A program made the position numbers and the translations under genes. From Gilliamella sp. wkB308 (lineage in GTDB: Bacteria > Pseudomonadota > Gammaproteobacteria > Enterobacterales > Orbaceae): a stretch of 64,000 nt of DNA. The stretch's first letter is position 1; every line of letters starts with the position of its first letter. Below the pieces are notes generated by a model. The model saw only the letters and a list, made by a program, of their open reading frames with translations. It ran no database searches and was not told the DNA's origin. Positions 30,022 to 39,185 of this stretch are shown here, one piece after another. The stretch is taken from NCBI RefSeq assembly GCF_001690185.1, contig NZ_LZGN01000038.1, positions 434,001-498,000 on the forward strand, written 5' to 3'.

Positions 30022-30055
30022 CCATTTTTATCCAAGTATTCTTGGATAAAAATGG
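30022..30055. terminator. Perfect 15-bp hairpin between chb and rraB
   Basis: ccatttttatccaag (30022-30036) and its exact complement (30041-30055) enclose a 4-base loop. The genes on both sides converge here. The T run lies in the 5' arm and the A run in the 3' arm, the reverse of a classic terminator, so it may act as a structural barrier or protect mRNA 3' ends rather than as a standard terminator. Confidence 0.5.
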
Positions 30056-30083
30056 AAATGGATTAATGAATAATGTCTAGAAT

Positions 30084-30482
30084 TTAATGTAGCGTTTCAT
30101 TATCAAAGACGCTTTCGTCTAAAATATCATCACTCCCATCTTCAAAATATGTACCCCAACCGTCATAATTCACATTAAATTGATGCGCCAACGTCATAAT
30201 TTGGGCAATCTGTGCATTGATTAAATCAGCACTGAGGGGGCTTTCAGCGATGATATCAAAACCAATAATAACATTACCAAAATCATCGACATCTTCATCA
30301 GGATCTGTTGCTTCATAACCTAATTTATAGGCTTCTACTGCAACTTTTTCAAGTTTATCAAAGTTTTCTGAAGAAATATGATGTTCTATCAAATACAGCG
30401 CATGGGGATCACTTCCATCTTCTAAAAGTTCATCAATAATTGATTGAGTATCTTGTTGGGCAAGCAGAATTTGATCTTTCAT
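30084..30482 (-). CDS. rraB: Regulator of ribonuclease E activity B (RraB)
   Basis: RraB binds the C-terminal scaffold of RNase E and modulates degradosome action. The protein has 132 residues when started at ATG 30482, chosen because AAAGG lies 6 bases upstream; an in-frame ATG 21 bases earlier lacks this. Conserved segments are ELLEDGSDPHALYLIEHH, AVEAYKLGYEATDPDE and the invariant NYDGWGTYFEDGSDD, followed by an acidic tail as in E. coli. The divergent gene rnm is also an RNase, but operon linkage is not implied. Confidence 0.95.
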   Translation of the reverse strand: MKDQILLAQQDTQSIIDELLEDGSDPHALYLIEHHISSENFDKLEKVAVEAYKLGYEATDPDEDVDDFGNVIIGFDIIAESPLSADLINAQIAQIMTLAHQFNVNYDGWGTYFEDGSDDILDESVFDNETLH

Positions 30483-30552
30483 AATATACCTTTTAGTGGT
30501 CACGCAAATTGTGTGGTATATTACACGTTTAAAAATAATTTTCGAGAAAAAA

Positions 30553-31389
30553 GTGATCGTAGATTTGCATTCTCATACTATAGCCTCTGATGGTGTTCTA
30601 TCACCAAGCGAGCTGGTTAAACGTGCTGTCGATAACCAAATTGACATATTAGCGATAACGGATCACGATACCATAAAAGGAATTCCTGAAGCGCAAAAGT
30701 TGATCTTAGCTGAAAATCTTCCAATTAAACTGGTGAGTGGCGTTGAGATATCAACCGCGTGGAAAAATAATGAAATTCATATTGTTGGATTAAACATTGA
30801 TATTGAAAATCAACAATTGTTGACATTACTTCAAGCTCAAGAACAAGGTCGGATTGATCGCGCAATGGCAATTAGCCATAAATTGGCTAAGTTACATATT
30901 GATAACGCTTATGAACAAGCAAAGACATTTTCTAAGGGGGATATTGTGTCTCGTGCACACTTTGCCCGATTTCTTGTTGCTCAAGGTTTGGTCAAAGATG
31001 TGAAAGCTGCGTTTAAAAAATATCTTGGAAAAAGTGGTTATGCTTATGTGCCAGCAAAATGGTGTAGTATTGAAGAGGCAATCACGGCGATTCATGTAGC
31101 AGGTGGACTTGCAGTATTAGCGCACCCGAGCCGTTATGATTTAACTGGTACTAAATTGAAATTATTAATTAATGATTTCAAAAATTGGGGTGGTGATGCT
31201 ATTGAAGTTTCGCAAAGCCGACAAACACAAGACGACTTACAGCGATTAGCTAAATTAGCCAGCGAATTTGAACTGCTTGCTTCGCAAGGTTCGGATTTTC
31301 ATGATCTGGTTAACTATTTAGATTTAGGAAAAACGCCCCCTTTGCCAGGCAGTGTCAAACCGATTTGGCATAATTGGAAACTAAATTAA
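30553..31389 (+). CDS. rnm: RNase AM / PHP-domain 5'-3' exonuclease (YciV)
   Basis: Rnm is a PHP-family 5'-3' exonuclease that finishes 5' ends of 23S, 16S and 5S rRNA in E. coli. The metal-binding PHP motifs are present: VDLHSHTIASDG, AITDHDTIKG, VEISTAWKNNEIHIVG, LAVLAHPSRYD and QGSDFHD. I place the start at GTG 30553 (278 residues), which begins the protein just before VDLHSH as in homologues. The longer frame from 30496 adds a hydrophobic non-conserved leader over the promoter region. yciO and rluB follow, the same order as in enterobacteria. Confidence 0.93.
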   Translation: MIVDLHSHTIASDGVLSPSELVKRAVDNQIDILAITDHDTIKGIPEAQKLILAENLPIKLVSGVEISTAWKNNEIHIVGLNIDIENQQLLTLLQAQEQGRIDRAMAISHKLAKLHIDNAYEQAKTFSKGDIVSRAHFARFLVAQGLVKDVKAAFKKYLGKSGYAYVPAKWCSIEEAITAIHVAGGLAVLAHPSRYDLTGTKLKLLINDFKNWGGDAIEVSQSRQTQDDLQRLAKLASEFELLASQGSDFHDLVNYLDLGKTPPLPGSVKPIWHNWKLN

Positions 31390-31493
31390 TATGGACTAAA
31401 ATTGCTTTAAGTTAACATGCTATCAACCTCAATGATAGCCAATCTGACATTGTAAAAAGTGTTTTAAATTTAATATTAATATAGAAGAACATT

Positions 31494-32117
31494 ATGAGCC
31501 AAACTTTTTATATACATCCGGACAATCCTCAAAATCGATTATTAGAACAGGTTGTTAAAATCTTAAATGATGGTGGCGTTATCGCTTTTCCTACTGATTC
31601 TGGTTACTCATTAGGTTGCTTGCTTGATAATAAAAATGGTGTTGAGCGTATTTGCAAAATACGACAGCTTGATAAATATCATAATTTTACATTGATGTGT
31701 CGTGATTTATCGGAATTATCTTCCTATGCAATGGTCGATAATATCACATTTCGACTGTTAAAAAATAATACGCCCGGTAAATACGTTTTTATTTTACCTG
31801 CAAGTAAAGAAGTACCACGTCGGTTGATGAATGACAAACGAAAAACCATTGGGTTGCGTATACCGGACAATAAAATTGATTTAGCGCTACTGGATCTATT
31901 AGGGCAACCATTGATGACCACAACGTTAATTTTACCAAATGAAGAGCAAGCGCAATCCGATCCGGATGAAATTGAGGATAAAATTGGGCATCTGCTTGAT
32001 GCTGTTGTCCATGGTGGTTATATCGGTCAACAACCAACAACCGTTATTGATTTAACAAATGATTACCCTGATATTATTCGTCAAGGAAGTGGTGATATAA
32101 AGCCTTTTGAATCGTGA
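31494..32117 (+). CDS. yciO: YciO, TsaC/Sua5-family protein
   Basis: YciO is a paralogue of the threonylcarbamoyl-AMP synthase TsaC with weak or unclear activity. The 207 residues have the family's N-terminal GGVIAFPTDSGYSLGC, the K-R-x signature KIRQLDKYHNFTLMC, and the LILPNEEQAQSDPDEIEDKIGH and DLTNDYPDIIRQGSGD segments. It lies about 100 bases after rnm and before rluB in the order rnm-yciO-rluB. It is more like E. coli YciO than TsaC. Function in tRNA modification is not assured. Confidence 0.93.
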   Translation: MSQTFYIHPDNPQNRLLEQVVKILNDGGVIAFPTDSGYSLGCLLDNKNGVERICKIRQLDKYHNFTLMCRDLSELSSYAMVDNITFRLLKNNTPGKYVFILPASKEVPRRLMNDKRKTIGLRIPDNKIDLALLDLLGQPLMTTTLILPNEEQAQSDPDEIEDKIGHLLDAVVHGGYIGQQPTTVIDLTNDYPDIIRQGSGDIKPFES

Positions 32118-32384
32118 TCAAATTTTTCGAGAATCCACTATTAAAAGCATTATGATTAATGAATCATCGAAGCTATTTAATGGGTAATTTTTAAAATATT
32201 GAGGTTCATATTATGGATAATCTGGTGATTTTGTTTGGTGAACACTACTCATTTTTAAGTTAGTGAAGCTAAGCTCAATCGTATTAATTGTAATGCTAGT
32301 GAAGCAAAATAAGTAAATCGTCGTTTTTCACAAAACGAACAAAGATATGGTTAATCTGATACCTGTGAAGGTAGCGAGGAAAAT

Positions 32385-33269
32385 ATGAAAAAAGTAAATG
32401 ACAATACTGAAAAGTTGCAAAAAGTGCTAGCTAATTTAGGTAATGGTTCACGTCGTGAAATTGAGGCGATGATTGCCGCAGGAAAAATTAGCGTTGACGG
32501 AAAAATTGCAACATTAGGTGACAGGGTTGATGTGAATGCTAACCCTAAAATTCGTATTAATGGACACTTAGTTCAGTTAAGAAGTAAAGAAAAAACGGTT
32601 TGTCGTGTTTTAGCCTATTACAAACCTGAAGGGGAAATCTGTTCGCGAAGCGATCCTCAAGGGCGGGCAACGGTTTTTGCGCGTTTGCCGCGTTTAAAAA
32701 ATGCTCGCTGGATCAATATTGGACGATTGGATATTAATACTTCCGGTTTACTCCTTTTTACCACAGATGGTGAATTAGCTAATCGATTAATGCATCCACG
32801 TCATGAAATAGAACGTGAATATGCGGTACGTGTATTTGGAAATGTGACTGATCAACAAGTTAATCAATTACGCAAAGGAGTACAACTTGAAGATGGCCCA
32901 GCCTCTTTTAAATCAATTAAAGCGCAAGGTGGTGATGGTTTAAATCAGTGGTTCAATGTCGTTATCACAGAAGGGCGTAATCGTGAAGTGCGACGAATGT
33001 GGGAAGCAATTGATGTACAAGTAAGCCGTTTGCTGCGTATTCGTTATGGCAATATAACCTTGCCTAAAGGTTTATCTCGAGGAACTTGGATGGAGTTAAG
33101 TATTGATTCGGTTAATTATCTACGTGATATTGTCGGATTAGCAAAAGAATCCAAATCATTCATTGACGCCAAAACGGATAAACGTAGTTTCAGACCAAAA
33201 AGAACTAAACTCAACAACTTGTCAAAATCATCAAGACAAGCTACGGCTAAAAAGCCAACACGAATCTAA
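32385..33269 (+). CDS. rluB: 23S rRNA pseudouridine synthase RluB
   Basis: RluB makes pseudouridine 2605 (E. coli numbering) in 23S rRNA. The 294 residues have an N-terminal S4 RNA-binding domain (about 7-70, KLQKVLANLGNGSRREIE). The RsuA/RluB catalytic domain follows, with the catalytic Asp in GRLDINTSGLLLFTTDGELANRLMHP and the family segment EGRNREVRRMWEA. The C-terminal 45 residues are basic and repetitive-looking (KRSFRPKRTKLNN), as in other RluB tails. It follows yciO after 267 bases, where E. coli has yciQ. Confidence 0.95.
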   Translation: MKKVNDNTEKLQKVLANLGNGSRREIEAMIAAGKISVDGKIATLGDRVDVNANPKIRINGHLVQLRSKEKTVCRVLAYYKPEGEICSRSDPQGRATVFARLPRLKNARWINIGRLDINTSGLLLFTTDGELANRLMHPRHEIEREYAVRVFGNVTDQQVNQLRKGVQLEDGPASFKSIKAQGGDGLNQWFNVVITEGRNREVRRMWEAIDVQVSRLLRIRYGNITLPKGLSRGTWMELSIDSVNYLRDIVGLAKESKSFIDAKTDKRSFRPKRTKLNNLSKSSRQATAKKPTRI

Positions 33270-33513
33270 AAACTAAATCACATCCTCAATAAAAAACATC
33301 AATTTATTGGGGATATGATGACATCTATCCAATTTTTCTTACATAGACAGTAAACCACTCATCATTAACTATACTGATTAAGTTGATAAAGTTAATTTTA
33401 ATTTATAAATTAATTCTGCAACTCAATTGTGGTTTAGACGTTGTTATTGTTGCTGTACATTTTTCGAATTTAGACTTAAATAACTTGAAATTAACGAATA
33501 TAAATAAAGTACA

Positions 33514-33603
33514 ATGACTTTGAAAACATTAACTGTCAAATGTTCACAATGTGGGCATATTAAGCATATTTCATTAAGTTATGTACAACAACCTGAAAAA
33601 TAG
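33514..33603 (+). CDS. Candidate 29-residue CxxC small protein
   Basis: The frame reads MTLKTLTVKCSQCGHIKHIS and ends LSYVQQPEK, then TAG. C-S-Q-C followed by H-I-K-H looks like one knuckle of a zinc ribbon, with Cys and His as possible ligands. The upstream bases (taaataaagtaca) offer only a weak ribosome site, and a terminator hairpin lies 33 bases after the stop. Small CxxC proteins of similar size are known in enterobacteria, but I cannot name a homologue. It may be a true micro-protein, a gene remnant, or chance. Confidence 0.35.
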   Translation: MTLKTLTVKCSQCGHIKHISLSYVQQPEK

Positions 33604-33635
33604 AACAATAAAATTTTTTTGTTCATTCATAATTA

Positions 33636-33658
33636 AAAGCCGACATAACGTCGGCTTT
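33636..33658. terminator. Bidirectional terminator between rluB side and pgm
   Basis: aaagccgac (33636-33644) pairs perfectly with gtcggcttt (33650-33658) around ataac; T-rich sequence follows (tgttatttt) and A-rich sequence precedes. It can end pgm transcripts from the minus strand and any transcript from the plus strand. Confidence 0.75.
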
Positions 33659-33669
33659 GTTATTTTCAA

Positions 33670-35307
33670 TTATTTAATGGCATTTGCCACAATTTGTTGC
33701 GCTTCTTCTTGAAGCAAGGCTAAATGCTGATTGCTGATAAAACTTTCCGCATAAATTTTATAAGCATCTTCTGTGCCAGAAGGTCGGGCTGCAAACCAGC
33801 CATTTTCAGTGATAACTTTTAATCCACCAATTGGGGCATGATTAGCTGGCGCTGTGGTTAAACATTGTTTAATTTTTTCACCTGCAAGTTGATCGGTTGT
33901 CAGTTGGCTTGCATCAAGTTTTGCTAGTTTTTGTTTCTCAGCAAATGTGGCAGGTGCTTGAATTCTGCCATAATAAGAAATACCAAATTTATCCTCAAGT
34001 TGTTGATATTGTTCTTGAGGATTTTTGCCTATTTTGGCGGTCATTTCCGCGGCCAGAAGACATAAAATAATTCCATCTTTATCGGTTGACCAAACTTTAC
34101 CATTCGTTCGTAAAAATGATGCGCCTGCACTTTCTTCACCGGCAAAACCTAATTGACCATCATAAAGTCCTTGGGCATACCATTTAAAACCAACAGGGTA
34201 TTCTAAAAATTTTCGGTTTAGACTGCTTGCAACGCGATCTATCATTGAACTTGTCACCAGTGTTTTGCCAATGGCAACATCTTTATGCCACAGAGGACGG
34301 TGTTGAAATAAATAATTTACACAAGCTGAAAGATAAGCATTTGGGTTCATTAATCCTTTTGGCGTAACGATCCCATGACGATCAAAATCGGTATCATTAC
34401 CGAATGCTAGATCAAACTTGTCTTTTAAATTCAACAAACCATCCATTGCCCAGCGACTGGAACAATCCATTCTGATCACTTCATCGTGATCTAAATGCAT
34501 AAAACTAAAGGTAGGATCAATTTTGTTATTTACAATATCAAGATTCAAACCATACTTTTCAGCAATTCGAGGCCAATAAGTAATACCTGCGCCACCTAAT
34601 GGATCAACACCTATTTTAAGCGTTGAAGATTTAATCAATGCAAGATCAAGAATGTTTTCCAGATCGTTAATATAATCAGTTTCATATTCTTTGGTATGAA
34701 TAAATTGAGAATGAGTAGCTTTGTCTAATGAGACCCTTTTCACACCGTCCAATTGCTGTTTAAGGAGTTCATTTGCTCGATTTTCGATTTGTTTTGTAAT
34801 GTCAGTATCAGCAGGGCCACCATTTGTTGGATTATATTTAATTCCACCATCTTCAGGAGGATTATGAGAAGGAGTAATGACAATACCATCAGCAAGCTGT
34901 GATTTTTTATCTTGATTATACGTTAATATTGCATGTGAAATAACGGGAGTAGGGGTATAGCCCCAATCATGTGCTATAACAACAGTTTGTTCATTAGCAA
35001 CGAACACTTCAAGCACTGATTTGAGCGCTAATTCAGATAAAGCATGCGTATCTTGACCAATAAAACAAGGGCCAGTAATACCGTGGGATTTACGGTATTC
35101 AGCAATAGCTTGAGCGATAGCGAGAATATGGGCTTCATTGAATGTGCCTTTATTTGAACTTCCACGATGTCCTGAAGTGCCGAAAATTACTAATTGGCTG
35201 ATATTATCAGTATCGGGTTTAATTCGATAATAGTTATCTTGTAAGGTTTCCACATTGATTAGATCAGAAGGTTTAGCTAATAATCCCGCTCGGCTATGGT
35301 TTGCCAT
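33670..35307 (-). CDS. pgm: Phosphoglucomutase (alpha-D-glucose), Pgm
   Basis: Pgm interconverts glucose 1- and 6-phosphate, linking glycolysis to glycogen and UDP-glucose. The 545 residues match E. coli (546). The phosphoserine is S147 in [12 protein letters not shown]. The metal loop NDTDFDRHG, the N-terminal GTSGHRGSS and the sugar/phosphate sites GEESAG and [10 protein letters not shown] are complete. It lies downstream of seqA on the same strand, the order in enterobacteria, with about 80 bases between. Confidence 0.97.
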   Translation of the reverse strand: MANHSRAGLLAKPSDLINVETLQDNYYRIKPDTDNISQLVIFGTSGHRGSSNKGTFNEAHILAIAQAIAEYRKSHGITGPCFIGQDTHALSELALKSVLEVFVANEQTVVIAHDWGYTPTPVISHAILTYNQDKKSQLADGIVITPSHNPPEDGGIKYNPTNGGPADTDITKQIENRANELLKQQLDGVKRVSLDKATHSQFIHTKEYETDYINDLENILDLALIKSSTLKIGVDPLGGAGITYWPRIAEKYGLNLDIVNNKIDPTFSFMHLDHDEVIRMDCSSRWAMDGLLNLKDKFDLAFGNDTDFDRHGIVTPKGLMNPNAYLSACVNYLFQHRPLWHKDVAIGKTLVTSSMIDRVASSLNRKFLEYPVGFKWYAQGLYDGQLGFAGEESAGASFLRTNGKVWSTDKDGIILCLLAAEMTAKIGKNPQEQYQQLEDKFGISYYGRIQAPATFAEKQKLAKLDASQLTTDQLAGEKIKQCLTTAPANHAPIGGLKVITENGWFAARPSGTEDAYKIYAESFISNQHLALLQEEAQQIVANAIK

Positions 35308-35387
35308 GTTTCGCTCCTCTACATAATTTTTTAATCATTTGATAATGGTTACAGCGCTTTTCTGATTAATATGTGACCACAGAATTT

Positions 35388-35897
35388 TTATTTCACTGAT
35401 GTTGAAAACACATCTTTAATTTGGTTAATAGTATTTTCTGAAATCCCCATGTCGCTCATGATAGATTCAATAATATAAATTTTTCTTGCCGTATTGGTAT
35501 TACTGATTACCCAATAAGGTGTGCCAATAATTTCACGAGGTTTAGTATTTTTACCCGAAATTTCTAAAGATTTTTTATCTTTAGCTAGATATTGGCGTTT
35601 ACTACCATGAAGCGATGTCGCCGCAATGGCAAAAAGTGCTGGATTATAATTATAAAGCGCAGCAAGTAATAATAAAAAACGACTGATAATCGATTTTTCA
35701 TTCGTAAAGGTATCGCTAGTTAACAAATCATTGAACATCGAGTAATGACTTTCTAAATGAACTTTGGCGTTTGAGTTAACAGGATCTGCTTCTATTTTTA
35801 ACAAACGTCGTAATATACTAGATGCATCTTCACCGATGTGTTTTGTTTGTCCTGCAATAAATTTATATAATTCGTCGTCAATTTCGATAGTTTTCAT
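35388..35897 (-). CDS. seqA: Replication-initiation negative modulator SeqA
   Basis: SeqA binds hemimethylated GATC sites, sequesters oriC and organises newly replicated DNA. The 169 residues (E. coli 181) have the N-terminal multimerisation region MKTIEIDDELYKFIAGQT and HIGEDASSILRRLL. The C-terminal DNA-binding domain includes the loop region SLEISGKNTKPREI and PYWVISNTNTARKIYI. Presence of seqA implies Dam methylation in the organism. It is followed by pgm. The linker is shorter than in E. coli. Confidence 0.95.
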   Translation of the reverse strand: MKTIEIDDELYKFIAGQTKHIGEDASSILRRLLKIEADPVNSNAKVHLESHYSMFNDLLTSDTFTNEKSIISRFLLLLAALYNYNPALFAIAATSLHGSKRQYLAKDKKSLEISGKNTKPREIIGTPYWVISNTNTARKIYIIESIMSDMGISENTINQIKDVFSTSVK

Positions 35898-35919
35898 TAT
35901 GTTAATTATGCCTATTAGA

Positions 35920-36117
35920 TTATCTTACTGGACACCCTTGTACAGCAATATTGTCAATTTTATGTAAGTTTTGTGTTACGCTATTATTTAAACAATCATT
36001 ATGAACCTGATCTTGCGGCTTAATGTTTGTTATTACGTCATTTTTTTGTTGTTGATATGAATTATGACAGGCCGATATCATAACTGATAATAATAATTGA
36101 AAAAATAACCGTTTCAT
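35920..36117 (-). CDS. Hypothetical small lipoprotein upstream of seqA
   Basis: A 65-residue protein with a type-II signal peptide. MKRLFFQLLLSVMISAC gives a charged n-region, a hydrophobic core and a lipobox-like ending with Cys at residue 17. The mature part is about 49 residues, asparagine- and glutamine-rich, with two further cysteines (NDCLNN and QGCPVR). No family recognised. The start could be 18 bases earlier (ATG 36135); I prefer ATG 36117 because it starts the signal peptide directly. It precedes seqA by 22 bases on the same strand, so co-transcription with seqA-pgm is possible. Confidence 0.55.
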   Translation of the reverse strand: MKRLFFQLLLSVMISACHNSYQQQKNDVITNIKPQDQVHNDCLNNSVTQNLHKIDNIAVQGCPVR

Positions 36118-36289
36118 ATACTTATTGTATGTCATATAAACTATTGACTTGAGTATACTCCAACTTAAATGTAAATTGTATTATCTATTGATAAAATAAT
36201 GAAAAAGATATTGTTGTTATTGTAAATAAATATTATGCTTAATCTTACTTAAAAAGTATAACTTCAATAATATATATGGGGAATCAAAT

Positions 36290-36784
36290 ATGAAAAAAAT
36301 TGTCTTAACCAGTATCATCGTTGCTATCCTTTCAGGATGTAGCAACGGGGATATCTATTCTGGCGATGTTTATACAACCGATCAAGCCAAACAAGTTCAA
36401 CAAGTAAGTTATGGTACTGTTGTTTCAGTAAGACCAGTTAAAATTCAAACGAATGCATCTAACGGACGAAGTGAAAATGTGGTAGGTTCATTAGGTGGTG
36501 CAGTGATTGGTGGTGTACTTGGTAACACCATTGGTGATGGTGCCGGTAGAGCTTTAGCCGTTGCAACGGGTGCGATTGGCGGTGCATTAATTGGTAACAC
36601 AATTGAGGATAAAGCAAGCCAATCAAATGCGGTTGAATTAGAAATTAAGCAAGCAAATGGTGCAAATATTGTGATTGTGCAAAAAGGCACAACCAAAGAG
36701 TTTTATGTAGGTCAACAAGTTAGATTAGTGAGTAATGGAAGGCAGATCAGTGCTTCTCCTCGTTATCCTACTTCCACACAGTAG
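36290..36784 (+). CDS. slyB: SlyB/Pcp-type glycine-zipper outer-membrane lipoprotein
   Basis: A 164-residue lipoprotein: lipobox ILSGC with Cys 17, then YGTVVSVRPVKI. A double glycine-zipper hairpin follows (SLGGAVIGGVLGNTIGDGAG and AIGGALIGNTIEDKA), and the C-terminal beta part resembles the SlyB tail (ELEIKQANGANIVIVQKG, FYVGQQVRLV). In enterobacteria SlyB is PhoPQ-controlled and forms lipid-protein complexes that guard the outer membrane. The residues fit the family (E. coli 155). It is monocistronic; no PhoP box was identified. Confidence 0.9.
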   Translation: MKKIVLTSIIVAILSGCSNGDIYSGDVYTTDQAKQVQQVSYGTVVSVRPVKIQTNASNGRSENVVGSLGGAVIGGVLGNTIGDGAGRALAVATGAIGGALIGNTIEDKASQSNAVELEIKQANGANIVIVQKGTTKEFYVGQQVRLVSNGRQISASPRYPTSTQ

Positions 36785-37039
36785 TTGTCAATAAAAGAGA
36801 CTAACCCATTTATTATTAGTTTACATTCCAAGACTTTTGTTTATATTTGGTATAAATAAAAGTCTTTCTATCTAGTTTATCTGAAAGCGATTTCATACTT
36901 TACTTCATCCATATTATCAAGCATTTTATCATTCTATTGATAATCTTTTGCCTGCTATGACAGCAAAAAAATTTGCGTCACTAAATATGAACATATAAAC
37001 TCAATATGAATTTCACTCATAAAAAGGAATATTCTAGCA

Positions 37040-37447
37040 ATGCGAATTTTACATACGATGATACGTGTAGGAGACTTACAACGTTCTATTGACTTTTATA
37101 CTCAAGTGATGGGAATGAAAGTATTAAGAACAAGTGAAAATACAGAATACAAATACTCGTTAGCTTTCGTCGGTTATGATGATGAATCTGTCAGTTCCGT
37201 TATTGAGCTAACGTATAACTGGGGAACGCAAGAGTATGACCATGGTAACGCATTTGGTCATATTGCTATTGGTGTTGATGATGTCGCCAAAATGTGTGAA
37301 GACGTTAAACATGCTGGTGGTAACGTAACCCGTGAAGCAGGTCCCGTAAAAGGTGGAACGACCATTATTGCCTTTGTTGAAGATCCCGACGGTTATAAGA
37401 TAGAACTTATTCAGAATGATCAGGCTGATCAAGGACTAGGTAATTAA
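37040..37447 (+). CDS. gloA: Lactoylglutathione lyase (glyoxalase I) GloA
   Basis: GloA converts the methylglyoxal-glutathione hemithioacetal to S-lactoylglutathione. All four metal ligands are at E. coli positions: H5, E56, H74 and E122. The 135 residues equal the E. coli length, with the family start [20 protein letters not shown] and the end [10 protein letters not shown]. It is the Ni2+-type bacterial enzyme. The glutathione synthetase gene gshB is elsewhere in this window, consistent with a working glutathione pathway. A hairpin follows the gene. Confidence 0.97.
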   Translation: MRILHTMIRVGDLQRSIDFYTQVMGMKVLRTSENTEYKYSLAFVGYDDESVSSVIELTYNWGTQEYDHGNAFGHIAIGVDDVAKMCEDVKHAGGNVTREAGPVKGGTTIIAFVEDPDGYKIELIQNDQADQGLGN

Positions 37448-37460
37448 CGCTACCGCTTTT

Positions 37461-37494
37461 ACACATCGCCGATAACATCGGCGATATGTGTCTT
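37461..37494 (+). terminator. Terminator hairpin after gloA
   Basis: acacat-cgccgat and atcggcg-at-atgtgt form a 13-bp stem with a 2-base bulge and a 3-base loop, followed by a short cttt. It lies 13 bases after the gloA stop, between gloA and convergent gmk. Confidence 0.65.
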
Positions 37495-37537
37495 TAATAA
37501 TTAGAAATGATTAGTACTCAACTTATCAACATGATTA

Positions 37538-38188
37538 TTAATTATTGTGCGTTAAAAGTTTTGTGAAGAATGATTGATGGATTACTTCTTGTTTATCACG
37601 CTCTAAACTTGCTGCAATAATGATAGAATTAAGGGCATTTAATGAAGTATTAAAATCATCATTAATAATCACATAATCATATTCATGATAATGTGAAATT
37701 TCAGCTTGTGCTTTTGCCATTCTTTTGCGAATAACTTGTTCGGTGTCTTGTCCTCGCTTAATGAGACGATTTTCAAGTTCTGCTAACGAGGGTGGTAAGA
37801 TAAAAATACTTTTGGATTGAGGCATTTTTTCTCTAACTTGCTGTGCACCTTGCCAATCAATATCTAAAAATACGTTAATTCCTTGTAATAAGCTCTGCTC
37901 AATTTCTGCTTTCGAAGTACCATAATAGTGATCAAATACGTTTGCATATTCAACAAATGCCTTATCACTAATCAATGACTCAAAATGATCATGATCTATA
38001 AAATAATAATCTTCACCATGTTCTTCGCCTGGTCTTGGCGCTCGGGTGGTATGCGAAATTGAAACTTTTGCCGGATATTGATTTTTTTGCTCTAAATAAG
38101 CCCGTATCAAACTAGACTTTCCTGCTCCACTTGGAGCCGAAATAATAAAAAGTGTACCAGTATACTGGTTTGATATGTTATTTTTCAT
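37538..38188 (-). CDS. gmk: Guanylate kinase
   Basis: Gmk phosphorylates GMP to GDP. The 216 residues contain the P-loop [11 protein letters not shown] (about 17-27), the GMP-binding [19 protein letters not shown] and the lid segment [17 protein letters not shown]. The start gives a 10-residue leader before YTGTLFII, as in homologues. In enterobacteria rpoZ and spoT follow gmk; here neither does, and the downstream gene gloA is convergent. Single-gene unit. Confidence 0.97.
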   Translation of the reverse strand: MKNNISNQYTGTLFIISAPSGAGKSSLIRAYLEQKNQYPAKVSISHTTRAPRPGEEHGEDYYFIDHDHFESLISDKAFVEYANVFDHYYGTSKAEIEQSLLQGINVFLDIDWQGAQQVREKMPQSKSIFILPPSLAELENRLIKRGQDTEQVIRKRMAKAQAEISHYHEYDYVIINDDFNTSLNALNSIIIAASLERDKQEVIHQSFFTKLLTHNN

Positions 38189-38489
38189 ATAAAATCGATT
38201 TTGATTATCTTAAAAAAACAATTTAAAGGATTATAACAAATTTACAGGCGGAGTGGTGCAGAGTCCAACTATTTATCTTAATAATTACCATAAACCCGAT
38301 CAAACTACATAACTGAGTGTAATTATCTTAATGTGATACTGTATATGATGAGTGAATTTTGTCTGGACTGAAAACAGATAACAAACTGGTCAATCACTTC
38401 ATTTAAAATAAATTTTCAGATTAATCATTAATTGTTTGACAGTGCCGTGTTAATAATTATGATGAAGTTTTTATCAAGAGAATGCGTTA
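38189..38489. other. gmk-azlC divergent intergenic region
   Basis: 301 bases between divergent genes. A consensus-like sigma-70 promoter for azlC lies at its right end. The rest is AT-rich with no open frame or RNA gene recognised. Confidence 0.5.
38436..38463 (+). promoter_or_regulatory. Strong sigma-70 promoter for azlCD
   Basis: A perfect TTGACA (38436-38441) and TATGAT (38458-38463) are separated by 16 bases. The predicted start, about 38470, leaves a leader of about 20 bases before the azlC ATG (38490). Confidence 0.7.
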
Positions 38490-39185
38490 ATGTCACTCAC
38501 ATTTAAAGATGGTGTTTATGCTTGTATTCCAACATTATTAGGCTACGTTGGTATAGGTATTGCTGCTGGCGTTGTAGGAAAATCGGCAAATTTAACGATT
38601 TTAGAAGTAACTTTACTTGCTGTGATTGTTTATGCTGGAGCAGCACAATTTATCATTGCTGGGTTAATGTTAGTTGCTACACCTATTACAGCCATTATTT
38701 TTACTGTTTTTCTGGTTAATTCCCGCCATTTTTTAATGAGCATGGCAACAGCGCCTTATTTTCGCCGTTTTTCGTTACTGAATAATATTGGAATGGGGAG
38801 TTTGCTCACGGATGAGAGTTTTGCAGTAGCTATGAATGCCATTGCTAATCATAAACCTGTCAATGCCATATGGATGCATGGACTGAATGTCACCGCTTAT
38901 GTAGCTTGGATATTATCCTGCTTAATAGGTGCTTTAATCGGTGAATGGTTACCTGATCCTGCTATGTTCGGTCTGGATTATGCTTTAGTGGCTATGTTTA
39001 TCGGTCTACTTTATTTACAGTTGATAGGTGACAAAACGAAAAGTATTTATAACAAGATTCTTGTTATGCTCACTGTTTCAGTATTGCTGATCATCTTAAT
39101 GCGATTTGTATCCCCCGAAATGGCAATATTAATTAGCACGTTTGCTGGATGTTTTATGGGAATAGCGATGGAGCGTAATGTATGA
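38490..39185 (+). CDS. azlC: AzlC-family branched-chain amino acid exporter, large subunit (YgaZ-like)
   Basis: AzlC/YgaZ with AzlD/YgaH exports valine and related amino acids. The 231 residues form about five to six membrane helices, starting FKDGVYACIPTLLGYVGIGIAAG. The family segments AAQFIIAGLML, VNSRHFLMSMA and GMGSLLTDESFAV are clear. Its stop overlaps the azlD start by 4 bases (ATGA), so the two subunits are coupled. A strong promoter lies just upstream. Export direction and substrate are by family. Confidence 0.9.
   Translation: MSLTFKDGVYACIPTLLGYVGIGIAAGVVGKSANLTILEVTLLAVIVYAGAAQFIIAGLMLVATPITAIIFTVFLVNSRHFLMSMATAPYFRRFSLLNNIGMGSLLTDESFAVAMNAIANHKPVNAIWMHGLNVTAYVAWILSCLIGALIGEWLPDPAMFGLDYALVAMFIGLLYLQLIGDKTKSIYNKILVMLTVSVLLIILMRFVSPEMAILISTFAGCFMGIAMERNV

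Larger units (their letters stand above)
33270..33669. other. rluB-pgm convergent intergenic region
   Basis: 400 bases. A hairpin with stem catcctcaataaa / tttattggggatatg (33282-33314) follows rluB. A 29-codon CxxC frame (33514-33603) and a strong bidirectional terminator (33636-33658) are annotated separately. The bases between 33320 and 33500 look like AT-rich spacer. Confidence 0.5.

Noticed and set aside
32213-32263. 16-codon ORF (MDNLVILFGEHYSFLS) with GAGG upstream, before rluB
   Set aside because: Too short to judge, no regulatory structure such as codon runs or attenuator hairpin was seen around it.
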